DNA from: Bradyrhizobium sp. cir1
Lineage (GTDB): Bacteria; Pseudomonadota; Alphaproteobacteria; Rhizobiales; Xanthobacteraceae
NCBI RefSeq assembly: GCF_014198245.1
Contig: NZ_JACIHE010000018.1
Span: 100,001 to 164,000 of the forward strand
Direction of reading: 5' to 3'
DNA length: 64,000 nt
The notes below the pieces were generated by a model, which was not told the origin of the DNA, did not search any database, and worked only from the letters and a program-made list of their open reading frames with translations. Made by a program: the position numbers and the translations under genes. Positions 1 to 12,069 of this stretch are shown here, in pieces; positions within the stretch are counted from its first letter, which is position 1; every line of letters starts with the position of its first letter.

Positions 1-1
1 C

Positions 2-76
2 GCCTCCGATGCATCGAGCTTCATGACCGGCCAGACCATCGTCATCGACGGCGGCGTGACCACTGCGGCGGTGTAG
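2..76 (+). CDS. SDR family oxidoreductase, C-terminal end (partial)
   Basis: The window opens inside a gene. Reading from base 2 gives 24 residues ending in a stop at 74-76. The motif GQTIVIDGGVT is the usual C-terminal signature of short-chain dehydrogenases/reductases, where the strand before the IDGG turn closes the Rossmann fold. The substrate cannot be inferred because the NAD(P)-binding and catalytic parts lie upstream of the window. Confidence 0.75.
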   Translation, partial: ASDASSFMTGQTIVIDGGVTTAAV

Positions 77-107
77 CTCGACAGCCTTTAGTTGCGTTAA
101 CGTGGCC

Positions 108-165
108 CCTCGCTTACCATCCCCTGGAGGGAGGGTCGCTCGCGCAAAGCGCGAGCGGCGTGGGT
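108..165. repeat. Palindromic intergenic repeat, half element left of the DUF559 gene
   Basis: The segment contains the core CCCCTGGAGGGAGGGTCGCT followed by a GCGC-rich hairpin (CGCGCAAAGCGCG). The same core recurs at about 590-650 in the same orientation and inverted at about 727-812. It runs directly into the 5' end of the DUF559 gene. This looks like a dispersed REP-like element. Confidence 0.7.
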
Positions 166-177
166 GAAGCCGCAGCA

Positions 178-570
178 ATGGTCTCAACATCAATCCGACG
201 CGCCGCCGCGAAGAGGCTCCGGGCTAACACGACGCCTCATGAACGGATGCTGTGGCGGGCCCTCAAAGACCTCCCGATGGACGGCTCGCATTTCCGCCGG
301 CAAGCACCAATCGGACCCGACGTCGTCGACTTCTTCTGCCCGGCCAAGCGGCTCATCATCGAGCTCGATGGCGGACACCACAACGAAGACGATGTGGCAG
401 CACGTGACTTCGATCGCCAACGGTGGCTCGAGAACGAAGGCTATCGCGTCATCCGATTCTGGGATTCTGAGGTCGCGAGCGACCTGACCGCCGTTCTCGA
501 ACGCATCTATGTCGAGCTGTACGGATCGCGCGAAGCCGAGACGACACCCCTGAAACATCGCCGAACTTAG
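178..570 (+). CDS. DUF559 domain-containing endonuclease-like protein
   Basis: This is a small protein of the DUF559 family, whose fold is related to Vsr and restriction-like endonucleases. Visible features are the N-terminal helix ANTTPHERMLWRAL, the core FRRQAPIGPDVVDFFCP, then IIELDGGHH, with the acidic residues expected of a PD-(D/E)XK-type site, and GYRVIRFW near the end. The ATG at 178 is preferred. The frame extends upstream to a GTG at 160, but that codon lies inside a palindromic repeat. Related repeats flank both sides. The biological role is unknown; nuclease activity is inferred from the family only. Confidence 0.8.
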   Translation: MVSTSIRRAAAKRLRANTTPHERMLWRALKDLPMDGSHFRRQAPIGPDVVDFFCPAKRLIIELDGGHHNEDDVAARDFDRQRWLENEGYRVIRFWDSEVASDLTAVLERIYVELYGSREAETTPLKHRRT

Positions 571-589
571 CAGTCCAGGCGGCACTTTC

Positions 590-812
590 TCTTACCCTCC
601 CCTGGAGGGGGAGGGTCGCTGCGCATACAATGCGCAGCAGGGTGGGGTGGCAGACTATCCGCGGATCCCGTGCTTCTGAATGAACGGAAAAGCCCTCACG
701 TAACAAGCGACGGACCGCTTTTGTGGCTTCACTCCACCCCGCCCGCGCTGCGCGCGGTCGACCCACGGGCGAGCTACGCTCGTCCCGGACCCCTCCAGGG
801 GAGGGTAAGCGA
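590..812. repeat. Inverted pair of palindromic repeats between the DUF559 gene and glpK
   Basis: One element at about 590-650 has the core CCCTCCCCTGGAGGGGGAGG, a TGCGCATACAATGCGCA hairpin and then GGGTGGGGTGG. An inverted partner at about 727-812 runs CACTCCACCCCGCCCGCGC and ends CCCCTCCAGGGGAGGGTAAG. Together they can fold into a long imperfect hairpin. The rest of the 571-896 gap holds no gene I can support. Confidence 0.75.
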
Positions 813-896
813 GACCAATCTTGACCTTGCCGTCCTAATCCGCTCCCTTTGGCGCGACACAACGACCTCTCCAGGGAAACGCCAAGGTAAGCCGCC

Positions 897-2402
897 ATGT
901 CTTTCGTCCTCGCCATCGACCAGGGCACCACCTCCTCGCGCGCGATCGTGTTTCGCGGTGACATTTCCATCGCGGCGAAGGCGCAGGCCGAGTTTCCGCA
1001 GCATTTTCCGGCCTCGGGTTGGGTCGAGCACGAGCCGGAGGACATCTGGACCTCGACCGTGATGGTCTGCCGCGAGGCGATCGAGCACGCCGGCATCAGC
1101 GCAAAGGACATCGCCGCGATCGGCATCACCAACCAGCGCGAGACCACCGTGGTGTGGGATCGCGCCACGGGCCAGGCCGTGCACCGCGCCATCGTCTGGC
1201 AGGACCGCCGCACCGCCGACATCTGTGCGAAACTGAAAGCGGATGGCCGCGAGCCCGTGATCTCGCAGAAGACCGGCCTGATCATCGATCCCTATTTCTC
1301 CGGCACCAAGGTCGCCTGGATCCTCGATCACGTCCCCGGGGCTCGCGCACGCGCCGCGCGGGGCGAATTGATGTTCGGCACCATCGATTGCTATCTGCTC
1401 TGGCGCCTCACCGGCGGCAAGGTGCACGCCACCGACGCCACCAATGCCTCGCGCACGCTGCTGTTCAACATCCACACCGGCCAGTGGGACGACGAGCTGC
1501 TGGAGATCATCGGCGTGCCGCGCTCGATGTTGCCCGAGGTGAAGGACTCCTCCGCCCGCTTCGGCGAGAGCACACCCGACCTGTTCGGCGGCGCGATCGC
1601 GATCTCAGGCATCGCCGGCGACCAGCAGGCCGCGACCATCGGCCAGGCTTGCTTCCGCCCGGGCATGATGAAGTCGACCTACGGCACCGGCTGTTTTGCC
1701 CTGCTCAACACCGGCACGACTCCCGTTGTCTCCAGAAACAAGCTGCTCACCACCGTCGCCTACCAGCTCGATGGCAAGCGCACCTACGCGCTCGAGGGCT
1801 CGATCTTCGTCGCCGGCAGCGCGGTGCAGTGGCTGCGCGACGGCCTCGGCATCATCAAGCACGCTGCCGAGACCGGACCGCTCGCCGATCAGTCCGACTC
1901 CATGCAGAGCGTCTATCTCGTCCCCGCCTTCGTCGGCATGGGCGCGCCCTACTGGAATCCGCGCGTGCGCGGCGCGCTGTTCGGCCTCACCCGCAACACC
2001 GGTCCCGCCGAGCTGGCCCATGCCGCGCTGGAGAGTGTTTGTTACCAGACATTCGACCTCTGGGCCGCGATGCGCGCGGACTGGCCGAGTTCGGAAACCG
2101 CCAGCGTCGTGCTCCGCGTCGACGGCGGCATGACCGCCTCCGACTGGACCATGCAGCGCCTCGCCGATCTCCTCGACGCCCCGGTCGACCGCCCCGTGAT
2201 CCAGGAGACCACGGCGCTGGGCGCCGCCTATCTCGCCGGCCTCAATGCCGGCGTCTATCCCGAGCCGACCAAGTTCGCCGACAACTGGCGCCTCGAGCAC
2301 CGCTTCAAGCCGAACATGAGCGAAGCAACGCGCGAACGAAAGCTCGCCGGCTGGGCAAGGGCGGTAAAGGGCGTGCTGGCGAGCGACGAGGGGGAGGGGT
2401 AG
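897..2402 (+). CDS. glpK: Glycerol kinase
   Basis: The product phosphorylates glycerol with ATP to glycerol 3-phosphate in the cytoplasm, the entry step of glycerol use. The 501-residue length fits the FGGY sugar-kinase family. The N-terminal phosphate-binding segment DQGTTSSRAIVF, the following region with TNQRETTVVW, the ATP-site loop STYGTGCFALLNTG and the C-terminal DGGMTASDWTMQRLADLL are all visible. It stands alone, with no glpF or glpD next to it, so glycerol uptake and oxidation genes must lie elsewhere. It is preceded by a pair of palindromic repeats. Confidence 0.97.
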   Translation: MSFVLAIDQGTTSSRAIVFRGDISIAAKAQAEFPQHFPASGWVEHEPEDIWTSTVMVCREAIEHAGISAKDIAAIGITNQRETTVVWDRATGQAVHRAIVWQDRRTADICAKLKADGREPVISQKTGLIIDPYFSGTKVAWILDHVPGARARAARGELMFGTIDCYLLWRLTGGKVHATDATNASRTLLFNIHTGQWDDELLEIIGVPRSMLPEVKDSSARFGESTPDLFGGAIAISGIAGDQQAATIGQACFRPGMMKSTYGTGCFALLNTGTTPVVSRNKLLTTVAYQLDGKRTYALEGSIFVAGSAVQWLRDGLGIIKHAAETGPLADQSDSMQSVYLVPAFVGMGAPYWNPRVRGALFGLTRNTGPAELAHAALESVCYQTFDLWAAMRADWPSSETASVVLRVDGGMTASDWTMQRLADLLDAPVDRPVIQETTALGAAYLAGLNAGVYPEPTKFADNWRLEHRFKPNMSEATRERKLAGWARAVKGVLASDEGEG

Positions 2403-2455
2403 GCGTAGGCACAGCCCACGTTGATGCCGCGAGGCGCGCTCAACTGCCTCCACGT

Positions 2456-2542
2456 CGTCATTGCGAGGAGCTCTTGCGACGAAGCAATCCAGACTGCCTC
2501 CTCAGAAAGATCCTGGATTGCTTCGCTGCGCTCGCAATGACG
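2456..2542. repeat. Palindromic repeat, GTCATTGCGAGGAGC family, copy 1
   Basis: Left arm CGTCATTGCGAGGAGC with GACGAAGCAATCCAGA is mirrored by TCTGGATTGCTTCG-type sequence and GCTCGCAATGACG. A second copy lies at 3208-3294. The two copies bracket the GNAT gene. Such elements are widespread in Bradyrhizobium-like genomes and could form transcript-end hairpins. Confidence 0.85.
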
Positions 2543-2579
2543 GAGTGTGTGGCGCCGGCTTGGAGCCACCCACGATGAA

Positions 2580-3188
2580 ATGGACCAACCAAGCATGATC
2601 CTCCCCGACGGCTATTCCGACGTCCCCGCCGGCAAGATCGCCGCCGTCGTCACGCATCTGGAGATGACCGCGCCTCCCGCACGCCGCGCCGATCCGTCCG
2701 GCAATTGGTCCCTGCGCAAGATCGATACGCCCGCGCTTGATTGGTATCGCGATCTCTTCCGCCGCGTCGGCGAAGAGTGGCTGTGGTTCTCGCGCGCCCG
2801 CACGACCGATTCCGAGCTTGCCGCCATCATCCACGCGCCGGGGATCGAAGTCTATGCACTGGCGGTGAACGGCCGCGACGAAGGCCTGCTCGAATTGGAC
2901 TTCCGCGAGCCCGGCCAATGCGAGCTGGTCTATTTCGGCGTCACCGCCGCTTTGATCGGCACCGGCGCCGCCCGCTTCCTGATGAACCGCGCGCTGGAGA
3001 TTGCCTGGTCACGCGACCTCCGCCGCGTCTGGGTCCACACCTGCACCTTCGATCATCCCTCCGCCGTCGCATTCTACCAGCGCTCCGGCTTCCGCCCCTT
3101 CCGCCGCCAGATCGAGATCGCCGACGACCCGCGCCTCGATGGTGCGGCACCGCGCGATGCGGCCAAGCATGTGCCGATCATCGGGTAG
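2580..3188 (+). CDS. GNAT family N-acetyltransferase
   Basis: The gene encodes a protein of about 202 residues with a C-terminal GNAT fold. Visible parts are the acceptor-side strand VYALAVNGRDEGLLELDF, the acetyl-CoA-binding region VTAALIGTGAARFLMNRAL and the late motif TFDHPSAVAFYQRSGFRPF, a classic GNAT ending. ATG 2580 was chosen because a GGAG lies about 14 bases upstream; ATG 2595 is possible. The substrate is unknown. The gene sits between two copies of the same palindromic repeat and is probably monocistronic. Confidence 0.85.
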   Translation: MDQPSMILPDGYSDVPAGKIAAVVTHLEMTAPPARRADPSGNWSLRKIDTPALDWYRDLFRRVGEEWLWFSRARTTDSELAAIIHAPGIEVYALAVNGRDEGLLELDFREPGQCELVYFGVTAALIGTGAARFLMNRALEIAWSRDLRRVWVHTCTFDHPSAVAFYQRSGFRPFRRQIEIADDPRLDGAAPRDAAKHVPIIG

Positions 3189-3207
3189 CGTGCGGCTGTC
3201 TCCCCAC

Positions 3208-3294
3208 CGTCATTGCGAGGAGCCCTTGCGACGAAGCAATCCAGACTGTCTCCGTGGAAAGACTCTGGATTGCTTCGCTGCGCTCGCAATGACG
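3208..3294. repeat. Palindromic repeat, GTCATTGCGAGGAGC family, copy 2
   Basis: This copy is nearly identical in its arms to that at 2456-2542; the loops differ. It follows the GNAT stop codon by about 20 bases. Confidence 0.85.
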
Positions 3295-3348
3295 GAGCGT
3301 GGTGCTGCTGCTCCCCCTCCACATCGATACATCAACACGTAACGTATC

Positions 3349-3427
3349 GTAGCCCGGATGAGCGAAGCGACATCCGGGAAGTGTTCAGGAGAAGTCCCCG
3401 CATATCGCTGCGCTCATGCGGGCTACG
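3349..3427. repeat. GTAGCCCGGATGAGCGAAGC-type palindromic repeat
   Basis: The left arm GTAGCCCGGATGAGCGAAGC and the right arm GCTGCGCTCATGCGGGCTAC are complementary. The element overlaps the 3' end of the broken DUF6636 reading frame, whose last residues are encoded by the repeat, so it has probably replaced or extended the original gene end. Confidence 0.8.
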
Positions 3428-3854
3428 ACCTCAAAACACCTTCTGCTCCCCCGCGCCAGCGAAAACCCGTGCTGCATGGCGTTGAAGCACGTCAGCCCCG
3501 CCTGCTCCGACCGGCACGTAAACCCCGCGCGCTGCCACACCTCACCATAGGCCAGCATCGGCAGCGAGGCGTCCATCACGGTGTCGCTGCGCAGATGCGG
3601 CCCGCGGCTCCTTTCGCGCTCATCTCGAAGGCGTGGCCATAGTCGAGCTCGCAATCGGAGGGCCGGCGCGGGCGGCTCTCCATGTTCATGATGTCGCAGC
3701 GGAGCACGCCTTTGCTATCGGCTTGGCCGTTGTCGGTGAAGAACTGGCAGACGATGTTCTTCGATGGCGTCAGAAATCCGATCGGGCGGTCCTGGGCATG
3801 GGCGACGCTCGCGGCGGCGAGCAGGGCAAGCGTGGTGAAAGATCGCAGATGCAT
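3385..3854 (-). pseudogene. DUF6636-like secreted protein, frameshifted
   Basis: Reading from ATG 3854 on the minus strand gives a Sec signal peptide (MHLRSFTTLALLAAASVAHA) and then a DUF6636-like domain: GFLTPSKNIVCQFFTDNG, LRCDI, CELDYGHAFEMSAKG. The frame stops at 3576, just after GRICAATP. The neighbouring frame continues the family pattern without a gap: SDTVMDASLPMLAYGEVW, GFTCRSEQAGLTCFN, HGFSLARG. One missing G after the TGC Cys codon, near 3590, would restore Cys-Gly-Ser-Asp-Thr. This is a recent frameshift mutation or a sequencing error. The 3' end runs into a palindromic repeat. The function of the family is unknown. Confidence 0.75.
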
Positions 3855-4005
3855 GACGAGACCCCGGCTGGTCGAGCGTGCATTGATTCCGCTTTGTTGC
3901 GGGATACGCAATGCTCTTCTTCGAAGATATCTGTTGCGGTAGGTCCGCATTGGCGATGAACTGGACGGCCCTGCCATCTCCCACGACTGACAAGAGCAAG
4001 AAACC

Positions 4006-4635
4006 ATGTTCCTGATCGGCCAATACGACTCCCCCTTCGTCCGCCGCGTCGCGATTGCGCTGCGGCTCTACGGGCTCGCCTTCGAGCACAAGCCGTGGTC
4101 GACCTTCGGCGATGCCGACAAGATCGCGCCATACAATCCGTTGCGCCGCGTGCCGACGCTGGTGCTCGACGATGGCGAGGCGCTGATCGAGAGCACTGTC
4201 ATCCTCGACTATCTCGATGAGCTAGTCGGCGAAGCAAAGGCGATGCTGCCGCGCGTCGGCGCCGAGCGGCGCAGGCATCTCCGCATCTGCGCGCTCGCCT
4301 CCGGCCTCGGCGACAAGGCGGTCAGCCTGCTCTATGAGCGCGTGCTGCGGAAGGAGCAGCTCACGTTGTGGGTCGAGCGCTGCCAGGCGCAGATCGCTGA
4401 CGTCCTTAAGGTGCTGGAAGCCGAGCGCGCCAGGGTGACGACGCCGTACTGGCTGGGTGATCGCATCGGCCACGCCGACATTGCGGTCGCCTGCGTCGTC
4501 CGCTTCACGCGCGAAGCGCATCCGCAGCTTTTCGATGCCGCAGGCTATCCGGCGCTCAGCGCGCATGCCGAGCGCTGTGAGGCGCTGGCGCCGTTCCGGG
4601 AGATCGTGCAGCCGCTGGCCCCGCCAAAGGGGTGA
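4006..4635 (+). CDS. Glutathione S-transferase family protein
   Basis: The 209-residue protein has the GST layout: an N-terminal thioredoxin-like domain (QYDSPFVRRVAIALRLYGL, then YNPLRRVPTLVLDDGEALIES with the cis-Pro and the glutathione-contacting Glu-Ser) followed by an all-helical C-terminal domain (WLGDRIGHADIAVACVVRF). It probably conjugates or reduces a small electrophile with glutathione in the cytosol; the substrate cannot be deduced. It is divergent from the broken DUF6636 gene. Confidence 0.9.
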   Translation: MFLIGQYDSPFVRRVAIALRLYGLAFEHKPWSTFGDADKIAPYNPLRRVPTLVLDDGEALIESTVILDYLDELVGEAKAMLPRVGAERRRHLRICALASGLGDKAVSLLYERVLRKEQLTLWVERCQAQIADVLKVLEAERARVTTPYWLGDRIGHADIAVACVVRFTREAHPQLFDAAGYPALSAHAERCEALAPFREIVQPLAPPKG

Positions 4636-4647
4636 CGCGTCTCCTCC

Positions 4648-4749
4648 GTCATTCCGGGGCGCGCGAAGCGCGAGCCCGGAATCCATTGGGCTACAGCGTA
4701 TGGTGATGAATGGATTCCGGGCTCGCGCCACGAGGCGCGCCCCGGAATG
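4648..4749. repeat. GTCATTCCGGGGCGC-family palindromic repeat, copy 1
   Basis: The arms CGTCATTCCGGGGCGCGCGA and GGCGCGCCCCGGAATGG are complementary, with an inner pair GAATCCATT / AATGGATTC. Relatives lie at 11091-11169 and 47637-47727. It lies just after the GST stop codon. Confidence 0.85.
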
Positions 4750-4864
4750 GCTGCGGTGGGCGAGGCCAGAGAGCCAGGCGCGCGGTCGGCGATAATGAAA
4801 TATTACCGCTGTTTTGCCCGACGCCGCAAGCAATTTCGGCAAGACCGAAATTCTGCAACCCTTT

Positions 4865-4905
4865 CAACCCCATTCTACTGTGCATGGGGTTGTTTTCGCA
4901 TTTTT
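4865..4905 (+). terminator. Rho-independent terminator-like hairpin
   Basis: The stem CAACCCCAT (4865-4873) pairs with ATGGGGTTG (4884-4892) and is followed by TTTTCGCATTTTTG. It is oriented to stop plus-strand transcription from the GST side before it enters metH antisense. Confidence 0.6.
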
Positions 4906-4922
4906 GTTTTGGAAGGGCGCGG

Positions 4923-8768
<3,846 letters not shown>

Positions 8769-8774
8769 TTTCTC

Positions 8775-9695
8775 TTACGCAGCCTTCTGGGCGCTCTTGG
8801 CGCGAATGCCGAGCAAATGGCTGATCGCGAACACGAGATCGGCGCGGTTCATGGTGTAGAAATGGAAAGTGTCGACGCCGTGCTTGGCCAGCTTCTGCAC
8901 CTGGCCGGCCGCCACGGTTGCGGCCACCAGCTTGCGGGTTTCGGGGTCGTCATCGAGGCCCTCGAACTTCGCGGCGAACCAGTCCGGGACGGTCGTGCCG
9001 GCGCGGGTGACGAAATTGCGCGCCTGCTTGAAATTGTGCATGGGCATGATGCCCGGCACGATCGGGATGTTGATCCCGCGAGCGCGAACGCGATCGAGAT
9101 AGCGGAAGTAGAGATCGTTATCGAAGAACACCTGCGTGATCGCCCGCGTCGCGCCGGCATCGACTTTTGCTTGAAGCGTGTCGATATCGGCATCGAAGTC
9201 GCGCGCTTCGGGGTGCTTCTCGGGATAGGCCGAAACGGAGACCTCGATATCGCCGTGCCGCTTCTTGATCCCCGCGACGAGCTCGGCCGAACTCTGATAG
9301 CCCTCGGGATGGCTCGAATAGGGCGTGCCGATGCCGCCGGCGGGATCGCCGCGCAGGCCTACGATGTGGCGGACGCCGACCTCGTGATAGCGGTCGACGA
9401 TCTCGTCGATCTCGCCGCGCGAGGCGCCGACGCAGGTCAGGTGCGCGGCCGGCAGCAGCGTCGTTTCCCTCAGGATACGTGCGATGGTGGAATGGGTTCG
9501 CTCGCGGGTCGAGCCGCCGGCGCCGTAGGTCACCGAGACGAATTTCGGGTCGAGCGGGGCCAGCCGGTTGATGGTCTCCCAGAGATTGCGCTCCATCTCC
9601 TCGGTCTTGGGCGGAAAGAACTCGAAGGAGATCGCAGGCCGCTTCAGCTGCCCGTCTTGCCGGTCGGCTGTCGCAGGCGTCGTCAGATCAGTCAT
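8775..9695 (-). CDS. metF: 5,10-Methylenetetrahydrofolate reductase
   Basis: This FAD enzyme reduces 5,10-methylene-THF to 5-methyl-THF, the methyl donor used by MetH encoded immediately downstream. The 306-residue product has the family start ISFEFFPPKTEEME, the loop VSVTYGAGGSTRERTHST, HLTCVGASRGEIDEI, NIVGLRGDP-like VGLRGDPAGG, and IPIVPGIMPMHNFKQA. The start at 9695 is chosen because GGAG precedes it by 11 bases and an upstream ATG leads straight to a stop. The frame stays open to 9764. Gene order metF-metH matches shared function in methionine synthesis. Confidence 0.96.
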   Translation of the reverse strand: MTDLTTPATADRQDGQLKRPAISFEFFPPKTEEMERNLWETINRLAPLDPKFVSVTYGAGGSTRERTHSTIARILRETTLLPAAHLTCVGASRGEIDEIVDRYHEVGVRHIVGLRGDPAGGIGTPYSSHPEGYQSSAELVAGIKKRHGDIEVSVSAYPEKHPEARDFDADIDTLQAKVDAGATRAITQVFFDNDLYFRYLDRVRARGINIPIVPGIMPMHNFKQARNFVTRAGTTVPDWFAAKFEGLDDDPETRKLVAATVAAGQVQKLAKHGVDTFHFYTMNRADLVFAISHLLGIRAKSAQKAA

Positions 9696-9764
9696 TGCAC
9701 CATTCGCTCCAAGGATCCCGCCGGGGCCGCCGGGTCTAGATTGGGAAAGCCTAAGATAGGGCAA

Positions 9765-10078
9765 AGGCCGTAATGTCGACAGCCCATTGGGAGTGGGAAA
9801 TAGCCCACTTGCGTCAGGTGGTGTGATATTTTACGCCATTTTCAATCTTGTGTGGGACATCTTGCGGATATATGGATTATCTAGTATTATTAGATATTTG
9901 ATGAAGTTAGGCAGGAGTCTGGTGCCGCTCAAACTGGGGTGGGCAGTGCGATAATTGTGTTTCTCGGGCTGCCTCCGTCCCAACGCTGCAGCTCGGGGGC
10001 ACAGGCGCGGCCCGCACACGCCAGACCTGCGCAGCCAACCCATTGCCGCGGCGGCGCCCTTCACTACGTTAACGCGCC
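9765..10078. other. Intergenic region upstream of metF, AT-rich
   Basis: This 314-base gap separates divergent metF and the luciferase-like gene. Bases 9830-9910 are markedly AT-rich for this window and contain the inverted pair ATCTA / TAGAT around 9880-9897, which may be part of a promoter or operator. I compared it by eye with SAM-type riboswitches and saw no convincing match. No gene is supported. Confidence 0.4.
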
Positions 10079-11086
10079 ATGATCCCGCTTTCAGTCCTCG
10101 ACCTCTCCGTCGTCACCACAGGCACCAAACCAGCCGCGGCGCTGCGCAACAGCATCGACCTGGCGCGGCATGTCGATGGCCTCGGCTATGTCCGCTACTG
10201 GCTCGCCGAGCATCACAACCTCGCCTCAGTCGCGAGCCCCGCGCCCGACGTGATGATCGGTCAGATCGCGGCGGTGACGAAACACATCCGCGTCGGCTCA
10301 GGCGGTGTGATGCTGCCCAACCACGCACCGCTGGTGGTGGCCGAGCGCTTCAAGATGCTGGAGGCGCTGTTTCCCGGCCGCATCGACCTTGGCCTCGGCC
10401 GTGCACCCGGCACCGATGGTGCCACGGCCTACGCGCTGCGCAGCCGGCTCGACCGCCGCGAGGGCGACGATTTTCTGGAGCGGCTGCACGAACTGATCCT
10501 GTGGGAGACGCGGGAATTTCCCGCAGGTCATCCCTACAACAACGTCGTGGCGATGCCTGACGACACCGTCCTGCCGCCGATCTGGCTGCTCGGCTCCAGC
10601 GATTATTCTTCGGAGCTCGCGGCGCAAGTTGGCATGGGCTTCGCCTTCGCCCATCATTTCGCATCCCACGACGCGATCGATGCGATGGTGCATTACCGCA
10701 ATCGCTTCCAGCCGTCGGCCTGGCGCGCGAGCCCGCATGCGATCCTCGCCGTCGCGGTCATTGCTGCAGAGACTGACGAGGAGGCCGAAAAGCTCGCGAC
10801 GTCGTTCGACCTCAATCGCCTGCGCCGCGATCGCGGCCAATATCTGCCGCTGCCGAGCGTCGAGGAGGCGCTGGCCTATCCCTATACGGATTCCGAACGC
10901 ATCTCGATTGCCCGCAACCGCTCGCGCCTGTTCGTCGGCAATCCGGCGACGGTGCAGCAAAAGCTTCAGCCGCTGATCGATGCCAGCAAGCCGGACGAGT
11001 TGATGGTGATCACCGCCGTGTACGATCACGAGGCGCGGAAGAGGTCGTATTCGCTGCTGGCGAAGGCGTTCGGGCGGGCGGAATAG
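10079..11086 (+). CDS. LLM class flavin-dependent oxidoreductase
   Basis: The 335-residue protein belongs to the bacterial-luciferase-like (LLM) family of F420- or FMN-using oxidoreductases, in the YhbW-like branch often annotated MsnO8. Visible family features are the N-terminal LSVLDLSVV, RYWLAEHHN, VGSGGVMLPNHAPLVVAERF and the middle segment GRIDLGLGRAPGTD. The reaction cannot be inferred beyond flavin-dependent oxidation. It stands alone, followed by a palindromic repeat. Confidence 0.88.
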   Translation: MIPLSVLDLSVVTTGTKPAAALRNSIDLARHVDGLGYVRYWLAEHHNLASVASPAPDVMIGQIAAVTKHIRVGSGGVMLPNHAPLVVAERFKMLEALFPGRIDLGLGRAPGTDGATAYALRSRLDRREGDDFLERLHELILWETREFPAGHPYNNVVAMPDDTVLPPIWLLGSSDYSSELAAQVGMGFAFAHHFASHDAIDAMVHYRNRFQPSAWRASPHAILAVAVIAAETDEEAEKLATSFDLNRLRRDRGQYLPLPSVEEALAYPYTDSERISIARNRSRLFVGNPATVQQKLQPLIDASKPDELMVITAVYDHEARKRSYSLLAKAFGRAE

Positions 11087-11090
11087 TTGC

Positions 11091-11169
11091 CGTCATTCCG
11101 GGGCGATGCGTAGCATCGAACCCGGAATCTCGAGGTTCCGGGTTCACGCTACGCGTGCCCCGGAACGAC
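11091..11169. repeat. GTCATTCCGGGGCG-family palindromic repeat, copy 2
   Basis: Arms CGTCATTCCGGGGCGATGCG and CGTGCCCCGGAACGAC are mirrored, with an inner AACCCGGAATCTC / GGTTCCGGGTT pair. It lies between two convergent genes, so a role as a transcript-end hairpin for both is plausible. Confidence 0.85.
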
Positions 11170-11174
11170 AGCTC

Positions 11175-12032
11175 TCAATCCTGCGCCTCGCTGAACGTCG
11201 CGCGGAACGGGTGCCCCGGATAGACGCCGACGATGCGGAATTCGCGCGAGAAGAATTTCAGTTCCTCGATGGCGAAGGCGAGGCCCTTGTCTTCGGGGTG
11301 GCCCTCAACGTCGGCGTAGAACTGCGTGGCGAAGAAATTGCCGTCGACCATGTAGCTCTCGAGCTTGGTCATGTTGACGCCGTTGGTGGCGAAGCCGCCG
11401 AGCGCCTTGTAGAGCGCGGCCGGCAAGTTGCGCACTCGGAAGACAAAAGTGGTGACCAGCGGCCCCGAGCCTTGGGGCGCCCATTTCGGCTCGCGGGCCA
11501 GCACCACGAAGCGCGTGGTGTTGTGCGCCTCGTCCTCGATGTCCTCTGCGAGAATGTCGAGGCCGTAGATATTCGCGGCGAGGCGCGAGGCGATCGCGGC
11601 GACTGTCTTGTCCTTGCGCTCGGAGATGTCGCGGGCGCTGCCCGCGGTGTCGGCGTGCACGATCGGCTTGATGCCGAGCTTGCGGATGATGCGCCGGCAC
11701 TGACCGAGCGCGTGCACGTGGCTCTCGACGCTCTTGATGTCTTCGAGCTTGGTCCCCTTCACCGCCATCAGCTGGTGCCGGACCGGCAGAAACCATTCGC
11801 CGATGATGAACAGACCGGAGGCCGGCAAGAGGTGATGGATGTCGGCGACGCGGCCCGCGACCGAATTCTCGATCGGGATCATGCCGAGATCGGCCTCACC
11901 CGACGAGATCGCCGACAGCGCGTCTTCAAACGTGGCGCAGGGCATCGGCTCGGCGTCGGGATAGGCCTCGACGATGGCGATGTGGGAATTGGCTCCGGGT
12001 TCGCCCTGGAATGCGATCTTCATCTTGCTCAT
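11175..12032 (-). CDS. pheA: Prephenate dehydratase
   Basis: The enzyme converts prephenate to phenylpyruvate, the committed step to phenylalanine. The 285-residue protein has the periplasmic-binding-like catalytic domain (IAFQGEPGANSHIAI at the start; MIPIENSVAGRVADIHHLL with the conserved Glu-Asn) and a C-terminal ACT regulatory domain (FVFRVRNLPAALYKALGGFA; YMVDGNFFATQFYADVEG) expected to bind phenylalanine. There is no chorismate mutase domain, so it is the monofunctional form. It lies 37 bases downstream of kdsB on the same strand, likely one transcript. Confidence 0.95.
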   Translation of the reverse strand: MSKMKIAFQGEPGANSHIAIVEAYPDAEPMPCATFEDALSAISSGEADLGMIPIENSVAGRVADIHHLLPASGLFIIGEWFLPVRHQLMAVKGTKLEDIKSVESHVHALGQCRRIIRKLGIKPIVHADTAGSARDISERKDKTVAAIASRLAANIYGLDILAEDIEDEAHNTTRFVVLAREPKWAPQGSGPLVTTFVFRVRNLPAALYKALGGFATNGVNMTKLESYMVDGNFFATQFYADVEGHPEDKGLAFAIEELKFFSREFRIVGVYPGHPFRATFSEAQD

Positions 12033-12069
12033 GTCTTGAAGTGCTCCTGGTCGGCCTTGTAACAGCGCC

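Noticed and set aside
2456..3294. CRISPR-like repeated units
   Set aside because: Only two copies 750 bases apart with palindromic arms and no regular spacers; they are dispersed intergenic repeats.
9765..9960. Possible SAM or SAH riboswitch in the metF leader
   Set aside because: I could not find the conserved core or paired elements of SAM-II or SAH aptamers; only AT-rich sequence and a weak inverted pair are present. A covariance-model scan would decide.
9831..10064. 77-residue minus-strand open frame upstream of metF
   Set aside because: No ribosome binding site, composition switches from GC-rich to AT-rich midway, and no family resemblance.
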